Made by a program: the position numbers and the translations under genes | From: DATEEW01 sp035273665 | GTDB taxonomy: Bacteria > Pseudomonadota > Gammaproteobacteria > Burkholderiales > SG8-39 | Length of the DNA stretch: 64,000 bases | Direction of reading: 5' to 3' | NCBI GenBank assembly: GCA_035273665.1 | Contig: DATEOW010000006.1 | Span: 123,280 to 187,279, forward strand | The notes under the pieces: model-generated | What the model saw: only the letters and a program-made list of their open reading frames with translations | Told to the model about the DNA's origin: nothing | The model's database searches: none | In this document: one piece after another, positions 43,419-53,291 of the stretch | Position numbering within the stretch: position 1 is the first letter of the stretch | Layout of the letters: every line of letters starts with the position of its first letter

Positions 43419-44630
43419 ATGTTCAAGTCTAGCACAGCGATTTTGCTGGCTTTGGCGCTCTGCGCGCCGATCTCGTATGCCCAGGAAGCGAAGCCCCTGC
43501 AGTTGCAGCCCGACGCGCCGGATCGCCACGTCGTGGTCAAAGGCGATACCTTGTGGGGCATCTCGGGGAAATTTCTAAAAGACCCTTGGCGTTGGCCCGA
43601 GATTTGGGGTCTCAACAAAGACCAAATCCAAAATCCTCACCTCATTTATCCGGGTGACGTGATTGTATTGGATCGGAACACGATGCAGCTGCGTTTAACG
43701 CGCGGCGCTGCCGGCACCTCCGCTGCGGCTGCCTCTGCTTCGGCGGATGACCTACCTTGTGTTCGACTCGCTGGAGAGCCGACTGACAAAGCGGTCCGCG
43801 GCGGCAAGCTTGTACCCTGCATTCGGGAACAACCGCTGATCGCCGAAGCGATACCGGCGATTCCGGCAAAAATCATTACACCTTTCCTTTCTCAGCCGCT
43901 CGTTACCGACGGTAGCGCCTTTAGAATTTCGCCGCGAGTGGTGGCCACGCAGGAAGGCCGAGTCAACCTGGGCGTAGGAAGCCTAGCTTACGCCTCAGGC
44001 ATTACTGAAGACGATGCAGACACTTGGAACATCTATCGCAATGGCACGGCGCTCGTAGATCCTGATACCGAGGAATTGTTGGGTTATGAAGCGATCTTCC
44101 TGGGGACCGCTCGGGTACTGAAGACCGGTGAGCCGGCTACATTGCGAATCGTTTCTTCCAAGCGCGAGGTCACCATCGGGGATCGATTGGTTGCGGCCAC
44201 GCCGCCCAAAGTATTCAACTATGCGCCGCATGCGCCTTTACAACCCGTGCGAGGCAAGGTGATCGGCATTTATGGCGCGGAGTCGGATACTCGCGCTGAA
44301 TACTACAGCGGCAAGGAAGACCCGGACCTCCGATCCAATTACGGCAACTATAGTGAAACAGGCCCACTTTCCGTCGTTTCAATCAATAAAGGAACGCGCG
44401 ACGGCATAGAAGTGGGCAGCGTCCTCGCGCTTCATCGGGGCATCACCCTTCCGAACGATCGCAGCGTCGGTAAATGGTATATGGGCGAACGGCGCCCGAA
44501 GGCGGTTACGCTGCCGGAAGAGCGTTTCGGTTTGCTTATGGTTTTCCGCACTTTCGAAAAAGTCTCTTACGCATTGGTGGTGCAAGCAGAACGTCCCGTT
44601 TCAGCGAACGATCTGGTAACTAATCCCTGA
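43419..44630 (+). CDS. LysM-domain exported protein
   Basis: A 403-residue periplasmic protein. The signal peptide (about 1-21, AILLALALCAPISYAQ) is followed by one LysM motif (HVVVKGDTLWGISGKFLKDPWRWPEIW ... NPHLIYPGDVIVL), so it should bind peptidoglycan. The remaining ~300 residues are beta-rich and include a segment RVSLNKGTRDGIEVGSVLALHRG-like, typical of the proteins found upstream of dprA in betaproteobacteria. A GAGGTGG site precedes the ATG at 43419; the longer start at 43398 is rejected because it masks the signal peptide. The function of the large C-terminal part is unknown. Confidence 0.87.
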   Translation: MFKSSTAILLALALCAPISYAQEAKPLQLQPDAPDRHVVVKGDTLWGISGKFLKDPWRWPEIWGLNKDQIQNPHLIYPGDVIVLDRNTMQLRLTRGAAGTSAAAASASADDLPCVRLAGEPTDKAVRGGKLVPCIREQPLIAEAIPAIPAKIITPFLSQPLVTDGSAFRISPRVVATQEGRVNLGVGSLAYASGITEDDADTWNIYRNGTALVDPDTEELLGYEAIFLGTARVLKTGEPATLRIVSSKREVTIGDRLVAATPPKVFNYAPHAPLQPVRGKVIGIYGAESDTRAEYYSGKEDPDLRSNYGNYSETGPLSVVSINKGTRDGIEVGSVLALHRGITLPNDRSVGKWYMGERRPKAVTLPEERFGLLMVFRTFEKVSYALVVQAERPVSANDLVTNP

Positions 44631-44652
44631 GCAAAACCATTAACCTCGCGGC

Positions 44653-45720
44653 ATGCAAATCGAGCTTGCCGCGTGGTTAAGACTCAGCCTCGTCCCCGGA
44701 CTGGGTGGGCGAGGACAACGTAAGCTCCTCGCCGCTTTCGGCTTACCGCAGAACATTTTTTCTCAATCGCGCGCTACGCTCGCCGCTCATATTGGCGAAG
44801 CACTCGCCGAGCGTCTCCTGCAGCATCACGATGAAGCGGCTTTGGCCGCAACGACGCGCTGGCTAGAGACGCCGGCTCATCGCGTCCTCAGCCTTGCGGA
44901 TCGGGAGTACCCGTCCGCCCTACTCGAAACAGACGATCCGCCGATCGTGTTGTTTGTACGGGGCGATCCGGCCTTACTCAATAAGCCAGCCATCGCTATC
45001 GTAGGTAGCCGCAATGCTACGGCTCAAGGTCGCTTGAACGCCGAAAATTTCGCCAAGGTTTTAGGCGATGCCGGTTTTGTGATTGTGAGCGGCCTCGCAT
45101 TGGGGATCGACACTGCGGCCCATCGCGGCGCGCTATCGAGTAGCGGCGGAACGATCGCAGTGCTGGGGACCGGCATCGATCGAGCCTATCCTTCGTCGAA
45201 CGCGGGGCTGCACGATGCCATTGCCGAACGGGGCCTGCTCATCAGCGAATTTCCCTTGGGAACGCCGCCGCTTTCGAATAATTTTCCTCGTCGCAATCGC
45301 CTTATTAGTGGCCTCGCCCGAGGCGTGTTAGTCGTGGAGGCGGCGCTATCGAGCGGTTCCTTGATTACCGCGAAGCAAGCCGGCGAACAGGGACGAGATA
45401 TCTACGCGATCCCCGGATCAATCCATTCTCCATTCTCGCGCGGCTGTCATGCATTGATCCGCCAAGGTGCGAAGCTCGTCGAATCGGCACAGGACATCCT
45501 CGAAGAGTTGAAAGTGCCCAATCAAGCGGGCACTGCCCCGCCCTCGGCACTCTCGCCTAACCCGCTGATTGAACACATTGGTTACGACGCCTGCAGCATT
45601 GATGAGCTTTGTCGTCGCAGTGGCTTGACTCCTGAAAGCGTATCGGCGATGCTGTTGCAACTGGAACTCAGCGGTGGCATTGCGATGTTGCCCGGAGGGA
45701 TGTACCAGCGATTGAACTAA
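44653..45720 (+). CDS. dprA: DNA processing protein DprA
   Basis: Loads RecA on incoming single-stranded DNA during natural transformation. The 355-residue protein has the Rossmann-fold core with AIVGSRNATAQGRLNAENFA, SGLALGIDTAAHRGALSS, the VLGTGIDRAYP element and GPFSRGCHALIRQGA-like DNA-binding loop, plus a C-terminal winged-helix (DprA_WH, about 300-350). Downstream of the LysM gene by 22 bases. Confidence 0.95.
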   Translation: MQIELAAWLRLSLVPGLGGRGQRKLLAAFGLPQNIFSQSRATLAAHIGEALAERLLQHHDEAALAATTRWLETPAHRVLSLADREYPSALLETDDPPIVLFVRGDPALLNKPAIAIVGSRNATAQGRLNAENFAKVLGDAGFVIVSGLALGIDTAAHRGALSSSGGTIAVLGTGIDRAYPSSNAGLHDAIAERGLLISEFPLGTPPLSNNFPRRNRLISGLARGVLVVEAALSSGSLITAKQAGEQGRDIYAIPGSIHSPFSRGCHALIRQGAKLVESAQDILEELKVPNQAGTAPPSALSPNPLIEHIGYDACSIDELCRRSGLTPESVSAMLLQLELSGGIAMLPGGMYQRLN

Positions 45721-45811
45721 GCGGCGCCCAGACTGTAAGTTGCCGCCGCGTTTGAGAAAAGCTCAGGGCTACGCGCCTTGCCGATTATTAAAACGGAGCC
45801 GCTCTCACACG

Positions 45812-46264
45812 ATGTTTGATGTCCTAGTGTATCTGTTCGAAAGCTTCTATCACTATGATGCGTATCCGGATCAGGATACGCTGACCCGTAAACTCAGCGC
45901 TGCCGGCTTCGAAGATGAAGAAATACATGAAGCCCTGAGTTGGTTGAATGGGCTCCCCCAAAAGGCAGTGTTCGACGAAAGCTTCGAAGCCAATACATCT
46001 TTTCGCGCATATAGTTCGGAAGAGATCGCAAAACTGTCCGTTGCAAGTCGAGGCTTCGTCGTGTTTCTGGAAAGTGCGCGCGTTCTCAGCCCCGCGTTAC
46101 GCGAAACGATTATGGAGCGTGCCATGGCGCTTGAAGACGAGATTGTGAGCCTCGACAAGCTGAAGGTCATTGCGCTCATGGTCTTGTGGACACATCGGGG
46201 CAATGTGGAAACGCTGGTACTCGAAGAGCTGTTGCCGGAGGGCGGTCCTCGCAATATCCACTAA
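45812..46264 (+). CDS. smg: Smg protein, DUF494
   Basis: A 150-residue protein of the Smg family, found next to dprA (smf) in many proteobacteria; its role is unsettled. It starts MFDVLVYLFESFYHYDAYPDQD, with an acidic helical middle and the C-terminal DKLKVIALMVLWTHRGNVETLVLEELL. The ATG at 45812 fits the family start; the open frame upstream to 45740 is rejected. A terminator overlaps its stop. Confidence 0.93.
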   Translation: MFDVLVYLFESFYHYDAYPDQDTLTRKLSAAGFEDEEIHEALSWLNGLPQKAVFDESFEANTSFRAYSSEEIAKLSVASRGFVVFLESARVLSPALRETIMERAMALEDEIVSLDKLKVIALMVLWTHRGNVETLVLEELLPEGGPRNIH

Positions 46265-46285
46265 AGCCCGCGAAGCGGGCTTTTT
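46263..46285 (+). terminator. Rho-independent terminator after smg
   Basis: AAGCCCGC-GAA-GCGGGCTT centred on 46273, starting within the smg stop codon and followed by TTT. The stem is 8-9 bp with a 3-base loop. Confidence 0.88.
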
Positions 46286-46389
46286 AATTCGCGCATCGGA
46301 CGGACCCGCCTTGCTTCCGCCCGTCTTTTATCCTTACACTTCGCCGCTTTGCGCAACACATCTTCGTGTTTGCGCCCTCAAGGAATCGA

Positions 46390-49020
46390 GTGAGCAAAGA
46401 ACTGATCATTGCGGAAAAGCCTTCCGTCGCGGCCGATATCGCTCGGGCGCTGGGCGGCTTCACCCGGCACGGCGACTATTATGAGAGTGACGAATACGTG
46501 CTCTCCTCCGCCGTCGGGCATCTGCTAGAGCTGGTCGTCCCGGAACAATACGAAGTCAAGCGCGGTAAATGGTCGTTTAATCATTTGCCGGTTATTCCGC
46601 CGCATTTCGATTTGAAGCCTATCGAGAAAAGCGAAGACCGCCTCAAGCTTTTATTGCGCCTCATCAAACGCAAAGACGTCACCGCGCTCGTGAACGCCTG
46701 CGATGCGGGACGTGAAGGCGAACTGATCTTCCGTTACATCGCTCAACACGCCGCAACAAAGAAACCTATTAAGCGATTGTGGTTGCAGTCGATGACACAA
46801 GGCGCCATCCGTGAAGGATTCGCCAGCTTGCGCAGCGGCGAATCCATGCAACCGCTCGCCGATGCCGCGACTTGTCGTTCGGAATCGGATTGGCTCGTAG
46901 GCATCAACGGTACGCGCGCCATGACCGCGTTCAATTCCAAAGATGGCGGTTTCTACAAAACTACGGTGGGCCGCGTGCAAACCCCGACGCTGAGTATCTT
47001 GGTCGAGCGCGAGCAGCGTATCAAAGAATTCAAGTCCAGAAACTATTGGGAGCTGCACGGCAGCTTTACCGGTCAAGGCGGCGAGTACAAAGGACGTTGG
47101 TTCGACGAAAGCTTCAAGCGCGATGCGGATGACTCGGATGCACGCGCCGAACGCATTTGGGACAAAGCGCGCGCGGACTCTATTCTGCGGAAATGCGAAG
47201 GCAAATCGGGCGTTGTCACCGAGGAATCGAAGCCATCCACGGAAGCGCCCCCGCTGTTATACGATTTGACCAGTTTGCAGCGCGAAGCGAACGGACGCTT
47301 CGGTTTCTCTGCTCGGACGACCTTGTCCATCGCTCAAGCGCTTTATGAAAAGCATAAGGTGCTGACTTATCCTCGTACGGACGCACGCGCACTGCCCGAG
47401 GACTATATCCCGACGGTAAAGCAAACCTTGGATGGACTGCGGGAAACGAACAACTACGCGCTTTTTGCGGCAAAGGTACTTAAAGAAGGTTGGGTGCGCC
47501 CGAACAAACGGATTTTCAATAACGAAAAAATTTCGGATCACTTCGCGATCATTCCCACCGGGCAACTGCCGAAGACCTTGAGCGATGCGGAAGCGAAGCT
47601 TTACGATTTAGTCACCAAGCGCTTTCTGGCCGTGTTCTTCCCGGCAGCGGAATATCAGCTTACGACTCGCATTACGCGCGTGGAAGGCGAACCCTTCAAA
47701 ACGGATGGCCGAGTCATGATCAACGCCGGCTGGCGCGCGGTCTACGGCAAGGAAGTGGACGGCCCCGACAACACGACTTTGGCACCTGTCGTCGGTAACC
47801 GAGTCGACACCGAATCCATCGAGGCGCAAGCGCTACAAACTCGGCCCCCGGCTCGCTATACGGAAGCGACCTTGCTCTCAGCCATGGAGGGCGCGGGCAA
47901 ACTCGTCGACGACGAGGAGTTACGCGAAGCGATGAGCGAGAAAGGCCTTGGCACGCCGGCGACTCGAGCGGCTGTCATTGAAGGTTTGATTTATGAGGAC
48001 TACGTTCATCGGGAAGGCCGCGAACTGGTTCCAACTGCGAAGGCCTTCGATTTGCTCTACGCACTGTCCCGCTTTGGCATCGCGGAACTGCGATCCCCGG
48101 AGTTGACCGGTGCGTGGGAATTCAAACTTAAGCAAATGGAGCAGGGGAAGCTGCGCCGAGAAGATTTCATGGACCATATTGTGGAATCGACGCGCGACCT
48201 CGTTGAGCGCATCAAGACCGCTACAACGATCGATGAACCGCTCTCTGTACTCGCCGTGCCCTGTCCAAAATGCGGTGGCACCATTCAAGAAAACTATAAA
48301 AAATTCCAATGCGAGAAATGCGATTTTTCTTTGTGGAAAATCGTCGCAAGCCGGCGTATGGAGAACAAGGAGATCGAGGATCTCATCACGACGAAATCCA
48401 TCGGCCCCTTGCAAAACTTCCGCAGCCGAATGGGGCGCCCCTTTGCGGCCATGGTCAAACTGAAAGACGATTTCACGCTAGAACTCGACTTCGGCCAATC
48501 GAGCCAAGATAGTCCTGATGCCCAGCCCGTGGATTTCTCCGGGAAAACGCCGTTAGGGCCATGCCCTAAATGCGGTGGAAACGTTTACGACCACGAGTTG
48601 GCTTATGTCTGCGAGAACGCAATAGGCGCCGGTCGGTCCTGCACCTTCCGCACGGGAAAGATTATTCTTCAACGGCAGATAGAGCCGGAACAGGTCGTGA
48701 AACTCCTCACTGCCGGTAAAACCGATCTATTACATCGTTTCATTTCGAAAAAAGGTCGCCCCTTCTCGGCGTTCCTCGTCAAACTGCCCGAAGGAAAGAT
48801 CGGCTTTGAATTCGCGCCCCGTGAAGCAAAGAAACCGGTGGCCAAAAAAGCGTCTAGCGGTGCTGAAGATGTGAAAGGTGAGGTGGAGGCGAAAAAGCCG
48901 GCAAAGAAAGCGGCTAAGGCCACGTCGAAAAAACCGGCGAAAAAAGTAGCGCGCAAATCACCGGCAACAACCAAAGCGGCCAAAACGCCAGCCAAGAAGA
49001 AACCCCCATCGAAGAAATAG
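46390..49020 (+). CDS. topB: DNA topoisomerase III with a lysine-rich tail
   Basis: A type IA topoisomerase of 876 residues. The Toprim domain (LIIAEKPSVAADIARAL, NACDAGREGELIFR) is followed by the catalytic domains with the active-site tyrosine about residue 327 in VLTYPRTDARALP. Two zinc ribbons follow (CPKCGGTIQEN ... CEKC and CPKCGGNVYDH ... CENAIGAGRSC), and the last ~65 residues are Lys/Ala/Pro-rich (AKKPAKKAAKATSKKPAKK), like a histone H1-type tail. The GTG at 46390 is chosen for its AAGGA site; an upstream GTG at 46366 is in frame. It decatenates or relaxes DNA. Confidence 0.93.
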   Translation: MSKELIIAEKPSVAADIARALGGFTRHGDYYESDEYVLSSAVGHLLELVVPEQYEVKRGKWSFNHLPVIPPHFDLKPIEKSEDRLKLLLRLIKRKDVTALVNACDAGREGELIFRYIAQHAATKKPIKRLWLQSMTQGAIREGFASLRSGESMQPLADAATCRSESDWLVGINGTRAMTAFNSKDGGFYKTTVGRVQTPTLSILVEREQRIKEFKSRNYWELHGSFTGQGGEYKGRWFDESFKRDADDSDARAERIWDKARADSILRKCEGKSGVVTEESKPSTEAPPLLYDLTSLQREANGRFGFSARTTLSIAQALYEKHKVLTYPRTDARALPEDYIPTVKQTLDGLRETNNYALFAAKVLKEGWVRPNKRIFNNEKISDHFAIIPTGQLPKTLSDAEAKLYDLVTKRFLAVFFPAAEYQLTTRITRVEGEPFKTDGRVMINAGWRAVYGKEVDGPDNTTLAPVVGNRVDTESIEAQALQTRPPARYTEATLLSAMEGAGKLVDDEELREAMSEKGLGTPATRAAVIEGLIYEDYVHREGRELVPTAKAFDLLYALSRFGIAELRSPELTGAWEFKLKQMEQGKLRREDFMDHIVESTRDLVERIKTATTIDEPLSVLAVPCPKCGGTIQENYKKFQCEKCDFSLWKIVASRRMENKEIEDLITTKSIGPLQNFRSRMGRPFAAMVKLKDDFTLELDFGQSSQDSPDAQPVDFSGKTPLGPCPKCGGNVYDHELAYVCENAIGAGRSCTFRTGKIILQRQIEPEQVVKLLTAGKTDLLHRFISKKGRPFSAFLVKLPEGKIGFEFAPREAKKPVAKKASSGAEDVKGEVEAKKPAKKAAKATSKKPAKKVARKSPATTKAAKTPAKKKPPSKK

Positions 49021-49026
49021 GCAGCT

Positions 49027-49401
49027 TTAGGTTTTTGCGTACTTGCTGTCTATTTTCTTGATGGCCTTCTCAGCGTTGGCCGGGTCCAGCAAACGAATGA
49101 GGTGGTCCAGCTTCTCTTCCTTGCGCTCATCTCCTTCTTTGGATTGCGGCGAGCCCACGTGAAGGAGAAACGCGAGTCCGGCTACCTGCCACATGAGTTG
49201 AAGAAATTCGGACTGCCAATTCTCTAAGGTATCGCGAGCAACTTCGACGATGTAGTTGGACACCTCAACTGGCTGGTTATGCGCGGCCTGCTCATCCACA
49301 TATGCTTGCCAAGCGAAGCTCCAATGACCCGCCAGACTTCCTAAGAACAAGATCGCGGTCACCCAAAGGAAGCTGTATTTCTGCCACACGTTTAGTTTCA
49401 T
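49027..49401 (-). CDS. DUF6766-like small membrane protein
   Basis: A 124-residue protein of unknown function. It has an N-terminal hydrophobic helix (about 12-30), a hydrophilic segment with NQPVEVSNYIVEVARDTLENWQSEFLQLMWQVA, a second hydrophobic helix and a charged Lys/Glu-rich tail. The central NW-SEFLQ pattern and length recall the DUF6766 family. The ATG at 49401 has an AGGAGGT-like site 5 bases upstream; an earlier ATG at 49440 is in frame. Located between topB (convergent, 6 bases) and gyrB. Topology and family are inferred; no role is known. Confidence 0.72.
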   Translation of the reverse strand: MKLNVWQKYSFLWVTAILFLGSLAGHWSFAWQAYVDEQAAHNQPVEVSNYIVEVARDTLENWQSEFLQLMWQVAGLAFLLHVGSPQSKEGDERKEEKLDHLIRLLDPANAEKAIKKIDSKYAKT

Positions 49402-49519
49402 CGTAACCTCCGGCCGCATTGAGAATGGCGGGGCAAACACGCGTCCGCCGCTCGCCTTCCTAGGAGCAAGCTGCGTACCGGTGGGAGTTATCGGACGTAG
49501 ATTCGGTCCGGCGATACTA

Positions 49520-51955
49520 TTAGATGTCTAAGCGTGCGACGAGCGCGTTTTTCTCAATGAATTCGCGTCGAGGCTCTACTTCCTCGCCCATGAGCTTGGT
49601 GAAGATTTCGTCCGCCGCGATACCGTCATCAATTTGCACCTTGAGTAAGCGGCGCACAGACGGATCCATCGTCGTTTCCCACAACTGCGCAGGATTCATT
49701 TCGCCCAATCCTTTGTAACGCTGAACGGCTGCATTTCGCTCGACTTCTCGTCGCAGCCATTCGACCGCTTGCCCAAAATCGTTGACGGCCTGCTGATGGT
49801 CGCCGCGCTTCGCGTAGGCACCCGGACCAATAAGGCCGTGAATGAGTTGCGCCGTGTCCGTTAGCTGTTTGTAGTCGCCGGAAAAAACGAAATCCTCATC
49901 GAGTACGGTATTGCGCACGTTGCCGTGATGCGCACGTTCGACCACGACCTGATGGCGCTCCTGCCTGTCATCGTAACGCGCGTATACCTTGGTGTTCGGA
50001 TCCTTGAAGTGTTTAGCGAGTTGCTCTGCGCTATTGCGCGCTTTCTCACTACTCGTGACATCAAGCTGCGCGCCGTGGAGAATAGCCCGCAAGGCGTTCG
50101 GATCCATCAGACGAGACAGACGATCAATAACGGCGGCCGCAAGTAAATAGGCTTGCGCCAACTGCGCCAGCGTTTCGCCTTCGATCGGCTCGCCCCCTTC
50201 CCGCGGATACAACGCCGCGCCGACAAGCGCCTGCTTGAGCATATGTTGATCGCGCTCGTGGTCGTCCCGCAGATAGCGTTCGTCCTTGCCGATCTTGACC
50301 TTGTAAAGCGGGGGCTGCGCGATATAAATATGTCCGCGCTCGATCAAATCGGGCATCTGTCGATAGAAGAACGTCAGCAATAAGGTCCGGATGTGGGCGC
50401 CGTCCACATCCGCATCCGTCATGATGATGATGCGGTGGTAGCGCAGCTTCTCGACGTTGTAATCATCCTTGATGCCAGTACCCATCGCTGTAATCAAGGT
50501 GGCTATTTCGGCGAAGGAAATTAACTTATCGAACCGCGCACGCTCCACGTTCAGGATCTTGCCTTTGAGAGGAAGGATGGCCTGAAATTTCCTATCCCTA
50601 CCTTGCTTGGCCGATCCGCCCGCGGAATCGCCCTCTACGAGGTACAGCTCGCAAAGCGCGGGATCTTTCTCTTGGCAATCCGCCAGCTTCCCCGGCAAAC
50701 CCATGCCATCAAGCACGCCCTTGCGTCGCGTCATTTCGCGCGCCTTGCGTGCCGCTTCTCGTGCTCGCGCCGCATCGACGATCTTGCTTGTGATTACCCG
50801 TGCATCGTTCGGCCGCTCGAGTAGGAAGGCCATCAATTTCTCCGCGACGATTTCTTCCACAACCGGTCGCACTTCGGACGACACCAATTTTTCTTTGGTT
50901 TGCGAGGAAAACTTCGGCTCCGGCACCTTGACCGACAGCACACACGCCAAACCTTCACGCATATCGTCGCCCGTCGCTTCGACCTTCGCTTTCTTGGCGA
51001 TTTCGTGTTCGTCGATATACCGACCAAGCGTTCGCGTCATCGCTGCACGCAGACCGGTTAAATGGGTACCGCCGTCTTTCTGCGGAATATTATTGGTAAA
51101 ACACAGTACCGATTCCTGATACGAATCGTTCCACTGCATGGCGACATCCACGAAAATTCCATCTCGTTGGCCGCTGGACTGGAAGATATTTGGATGAAGC
51201 GTATTTTTTGTCCGATTGATGAACTCTACGAATCCACGTACGCCGCCGCTAAAGGAGAAAACTTCTTCGTTGCCGTTACGTTGATCGACGAGTCGGATGT
51301 TGACACCGTTATTGAGGAACGACAGTTCTCGAAGTCGGCGAGCAAGGATGTCGTAATGAAATTCGACGGTGCCGAATACTTCAGTACTGGCTAAATAATG
51401 AACCTCCGTCCCGCGCCTTTCCGTTTTACCGATCACTTTGAGCGGCTCTACGGGAACGCCGGCGCGAAATTCCATGAAATGCGCTTCGCCATCGCGCCGA
51501 ATCGTCAGTCGCAGCCAATCGGATAACGCATTCACCACCGATACCCCGACACCGTGCAGACCGCCCGAGACCTTGTACGAGTTGCTGTCGAATTTGCCAC
51601 CCGCGTGGAGCTCCGTCATGACGATTTCTGCGGCCGAGCGTTTAAGCTCATCGTCCTCATGAATGCCCGTTGGAATGCCGCGGCCGTTGTCCACGACGCT
51701 AATGGAGTTGTCGGTATGAATGGTGACAACGATTTCATCGCAGTAGCCGGCTAGCGCTTCGTCTACTGCGTTATCGACGACTTCGAAAACGGTGTGATGC
51801 AAGCCGGTGCCGTCGGATGTGTCGCCGATATACATTCCCGGGCGTTTTCGCACTGCCTCCAGGCCCTTGAGCATTTTGATGCTCGACGAATCGTAGGGAT
51901 TGCCTTTGTTCCCCTCCGGACCGTTCGGTAGTGCGCTTTCGTTTTCTTCGCTCAT
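49520..51955 (-). CDS. gyrB: DNA gyrase subunit B
   Basis: The ATPase/Toprim subunit of gyrase, 811 residues, the long gammaproteobacterial/betaproteobacterial type. The GHKL ATPase motifs (VVDNGRGIPTGIH, GGLHGVGVSVVNALS), the ATP-lid TGLRAAMTRTLGRYI and the Toprim motif EGDSAGGSAKQGRDRKFQAILPLKGKILNVERA are intact. DADVDGAHIRTLLLTFFYR (Mg binding) and a C-terminal domain with insertion follow. It is the third gene of dnaA-dnaN-gyrB, transcribed away from the origin. Confidence 0.97.
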   Translation of the reverse strand: MSEENESALPNGPEGNKGNPYDSSSIKMLKGLEAVRKRPGMYIGDTSDGTGLHHTVFEVVDNAVDEALAGYCDEIVVTIHTDNSISVVDNGRGIPTGIHEDDELKRSAAEIVMTELHAGGKFDSNSYKVSGGLHGVGVSVVNALSDWLRLTIRRDGEAHFMEFRAGVPVEPLKVIGKTERRGTEVHYLASTEVFGTVEFHYDILARRLRELSFLNNGVNIRLVDQRNGNEEVFSFSGGVRGFVEFINRTKNTLHPNIFQSSGQRDGIFVDVAMQWNDSYQESVLCFTNNIPQKDGGTHLTGLRAAMTRTLGRYIDEHEIAKKAKVEATGDDMREGLACVLSVKVPEPKFSSQTKEKLVSSEVRPVVEEIVAEKLMAFLLERPNDARVITSKIVDAARAREAARKAREMTRRKGVLDGMGLPGKLADCQEKDPALCELYLVEGDSAGGSAKQGRDRKFQAILPLKGKILNVERARFDKLISFAEIATLITAMGTGIKDDYNVEKLRYHRIIIMTDADVDGAHIRTLLLTFFYRQMPDLIERGHIYIAQPPLYKVKIGKDERYLRDDHERDQHMLKQALVGAALYPREGGEPIEGETLAQLAQAYLLAAAVIDRLSRLMDPNALRAILHGAQLDVTSSEKARNSAEQLAKHFKDPNTKVYARYDDRQERHQVVVERAHHGNVRNTVLDEDFVFSGDYKQLTDTAQLIHGLIGPGAYAKRGDHQQAVNDFGQAVEWLRREVERNAAVQRYKGLGEMNPAQLWETTMDPSVRRLLKVQIDDGIAADEIFTKLMGEEVEPRREFIEKNALVARLDI

Positions 51956-51980
51956 ATCGTTTCGCTTGGTTGCTTTCTGC

Positions 51981-53093
51981 CTAAATGCGCATGGGCATTA
52001 CGACGTACTTAAAGTCCGTACGTTCGGGAATTGTTATCAATGCGCTTGAGTTTGGATCGCCCAAGGCGACCTCTACATGCTCTGTTTCGAGGTGATTTAA
52101 TACGTCCAGCAGATAGCTGACGTTGAAACCGATATCCAGCGCTTCCCCGCTATATGCCAAGTCCAATTCTTCCTGCGCTTCTTCTTGCTCGGTATTGCTG
52201 CAGCTTATTTTTAGGCTACCTTCCGTTAACACCCAGCGCACCCCCCTGAACTTGTCACTGGTGAGAATGGCCGCCCTTTGCAAGGCTTGCTGCAGGACGA
52301 TCCTTTCCATGCGCAAGAGCTTCGGATGCTGGGTGGGAATGACGCGTTGATAATCCGGAAACTTTCCGTCGACCAGTTTGCTTGCAAGCAGAACGTCGCC
52401 GAATTTGAAGCGCGCTTGCGTGGAGCTAAGTTCGATATTGACCGGCTCGTCGGTATCGTTCAATAGCTTGATTAATTCCAATATGGTTTTACGCGGGAGA
52501 ATGACTTCCTGTTTGCCACCGACTTCCCCCATCCCGATCTCTTTCGAAGCAAAAGCTAAACGATGGCCATCTGTGGCGATAACGCGCAGTTGACCGGCCT
52601 CGACCACCATGAGGAGGCCGTTCAAGTAATAACGAATGTCTTGTTGGGCCATTGCATACTGCACCATGGCCAGCAGATCCTTGAGCAACTTCTGCGGTAG
52701 TTTGAGGCTTACCCCACCGGTTTCTGCCGCAGAGAGCCTGGGAAAATCTTCTGCCGGCAGTGTTTGCAAGTTGAAACGGCTTTTGCCGCTTTTCACCTGC
52801 AATTTTTTATCGGTCAATGTCAGACTGACCTCGCTGCCTTCGGGCAGTGCTCGCAAGATATCCTGTAGTTTTCTTGCTCCGACCGTTATGGCTTTGTCTT
52901 CGCCGCCGGCATCGACGTTCGCCGCCGCCGTAATCTCTATCTCAATATCGGTCGCGATGAAAGATAGTTTGCCCCCCGCCCGACTCATCAATACGTTCGA
53001 AAGTATTGGCAATGTGTGACGCCGCTCAATAATGCCCGATACCGCTTGCAAGGGTTGTAGCAAGTTCTCGCGGTTGGTTTTGAGTAAGTTCAT
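51981..53093 (-). CDS. dnaN: DNA polymerase III sliding clamp
   Basis: The beta clamp, 370 residues, tethers the replicative polymerase to DNA. Three repeated clamp domains are seen, with ERRHTLPILSNVLM, YYLNGLLMVVEAGQLRVIATDGHRLAF and the C-terminal VVMPMRI that closes the protein-binding cleft. It lies 25 bases upstream of gyrB. The gap to dnaA contains several DnaA-box-like 9-mers. Confidence 0.97.
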   Translation of the reverse strand: MNLLKTNRENLLQPLQAVSGIIERRHTLPILSNVLMSRAGGKLSFIATDIEIEITAAANVDAGGEDKAITVGARKLQDILRALPEGSEVSLTLTDKKLQVKSGKSRFNLQTLPAEDFPRLSAAETGGVSLKLPQKLLKDLLAMVQYAMAQQDIRYYLNGLLMVVEAGQLRVIATDGHRLAFASKEIGMGEVGGKQEVILPRKTILELIKLLNDTDEPVNIELSSTQARFKFGDVLLASKLVDGKFPDYQRVIPTQHPKLLRMERIVLQQALQRAAILTSDKFRGVRWVLTEGSLKISCSNTEQEEAQEELDLAYSGEALDIGFNVSYLLDVLNHLETEHVEVALGDPNSSALITIPERTDFKYVVMPMRI

Positions 53094-53162
53094 ATCTATT
53101 TATCTTTCTGATAATGATTATGAGCAGCGTAAAAATAGTGGGTAAGTAGCAATGTCATCGCT

Positions 53163-53290
53163 TTATCAAGCGCTAAGCTTGTGTAAAACCTGTGTGCAAG
53201 TCTGTGGGCAATGGAGACGCAATGGGGACAACTTTCGTCAAAGAGAAAAACAGCGAAAACTTATACAGCGTACAAGACAGGATATTCACA
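53163..53290. other. Candidate oriC element: cluster of DnaA-box-like sites
   Basis: In the 198-base gap between dnaN and dnaA are several 9-mers similar to TTATNCACA. On the minus strand: TTTTACACA (53180-53188, fits TTWTNCACA), TTGCACACA (53191-53199), TTGCCCACA (53203-53211) and TTGTCCCCA (53223-53231). On the plus strand: TTATACAGC (53261-53269) and ATATTCACA (53282-53290, one mismatch). The first three share one orientation and are spaced 11-12 bp, close to a helical turn. Whether replication starts here is inference. Confidence 0.6.
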
Positions 53291-53291
53291 C

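Noticed and set aside
45721..45750. GC-rich inverted repeat after dprA as a terminator
   Set aside because: Six-base arms with a 17-base loop and no T-run; not convincing.
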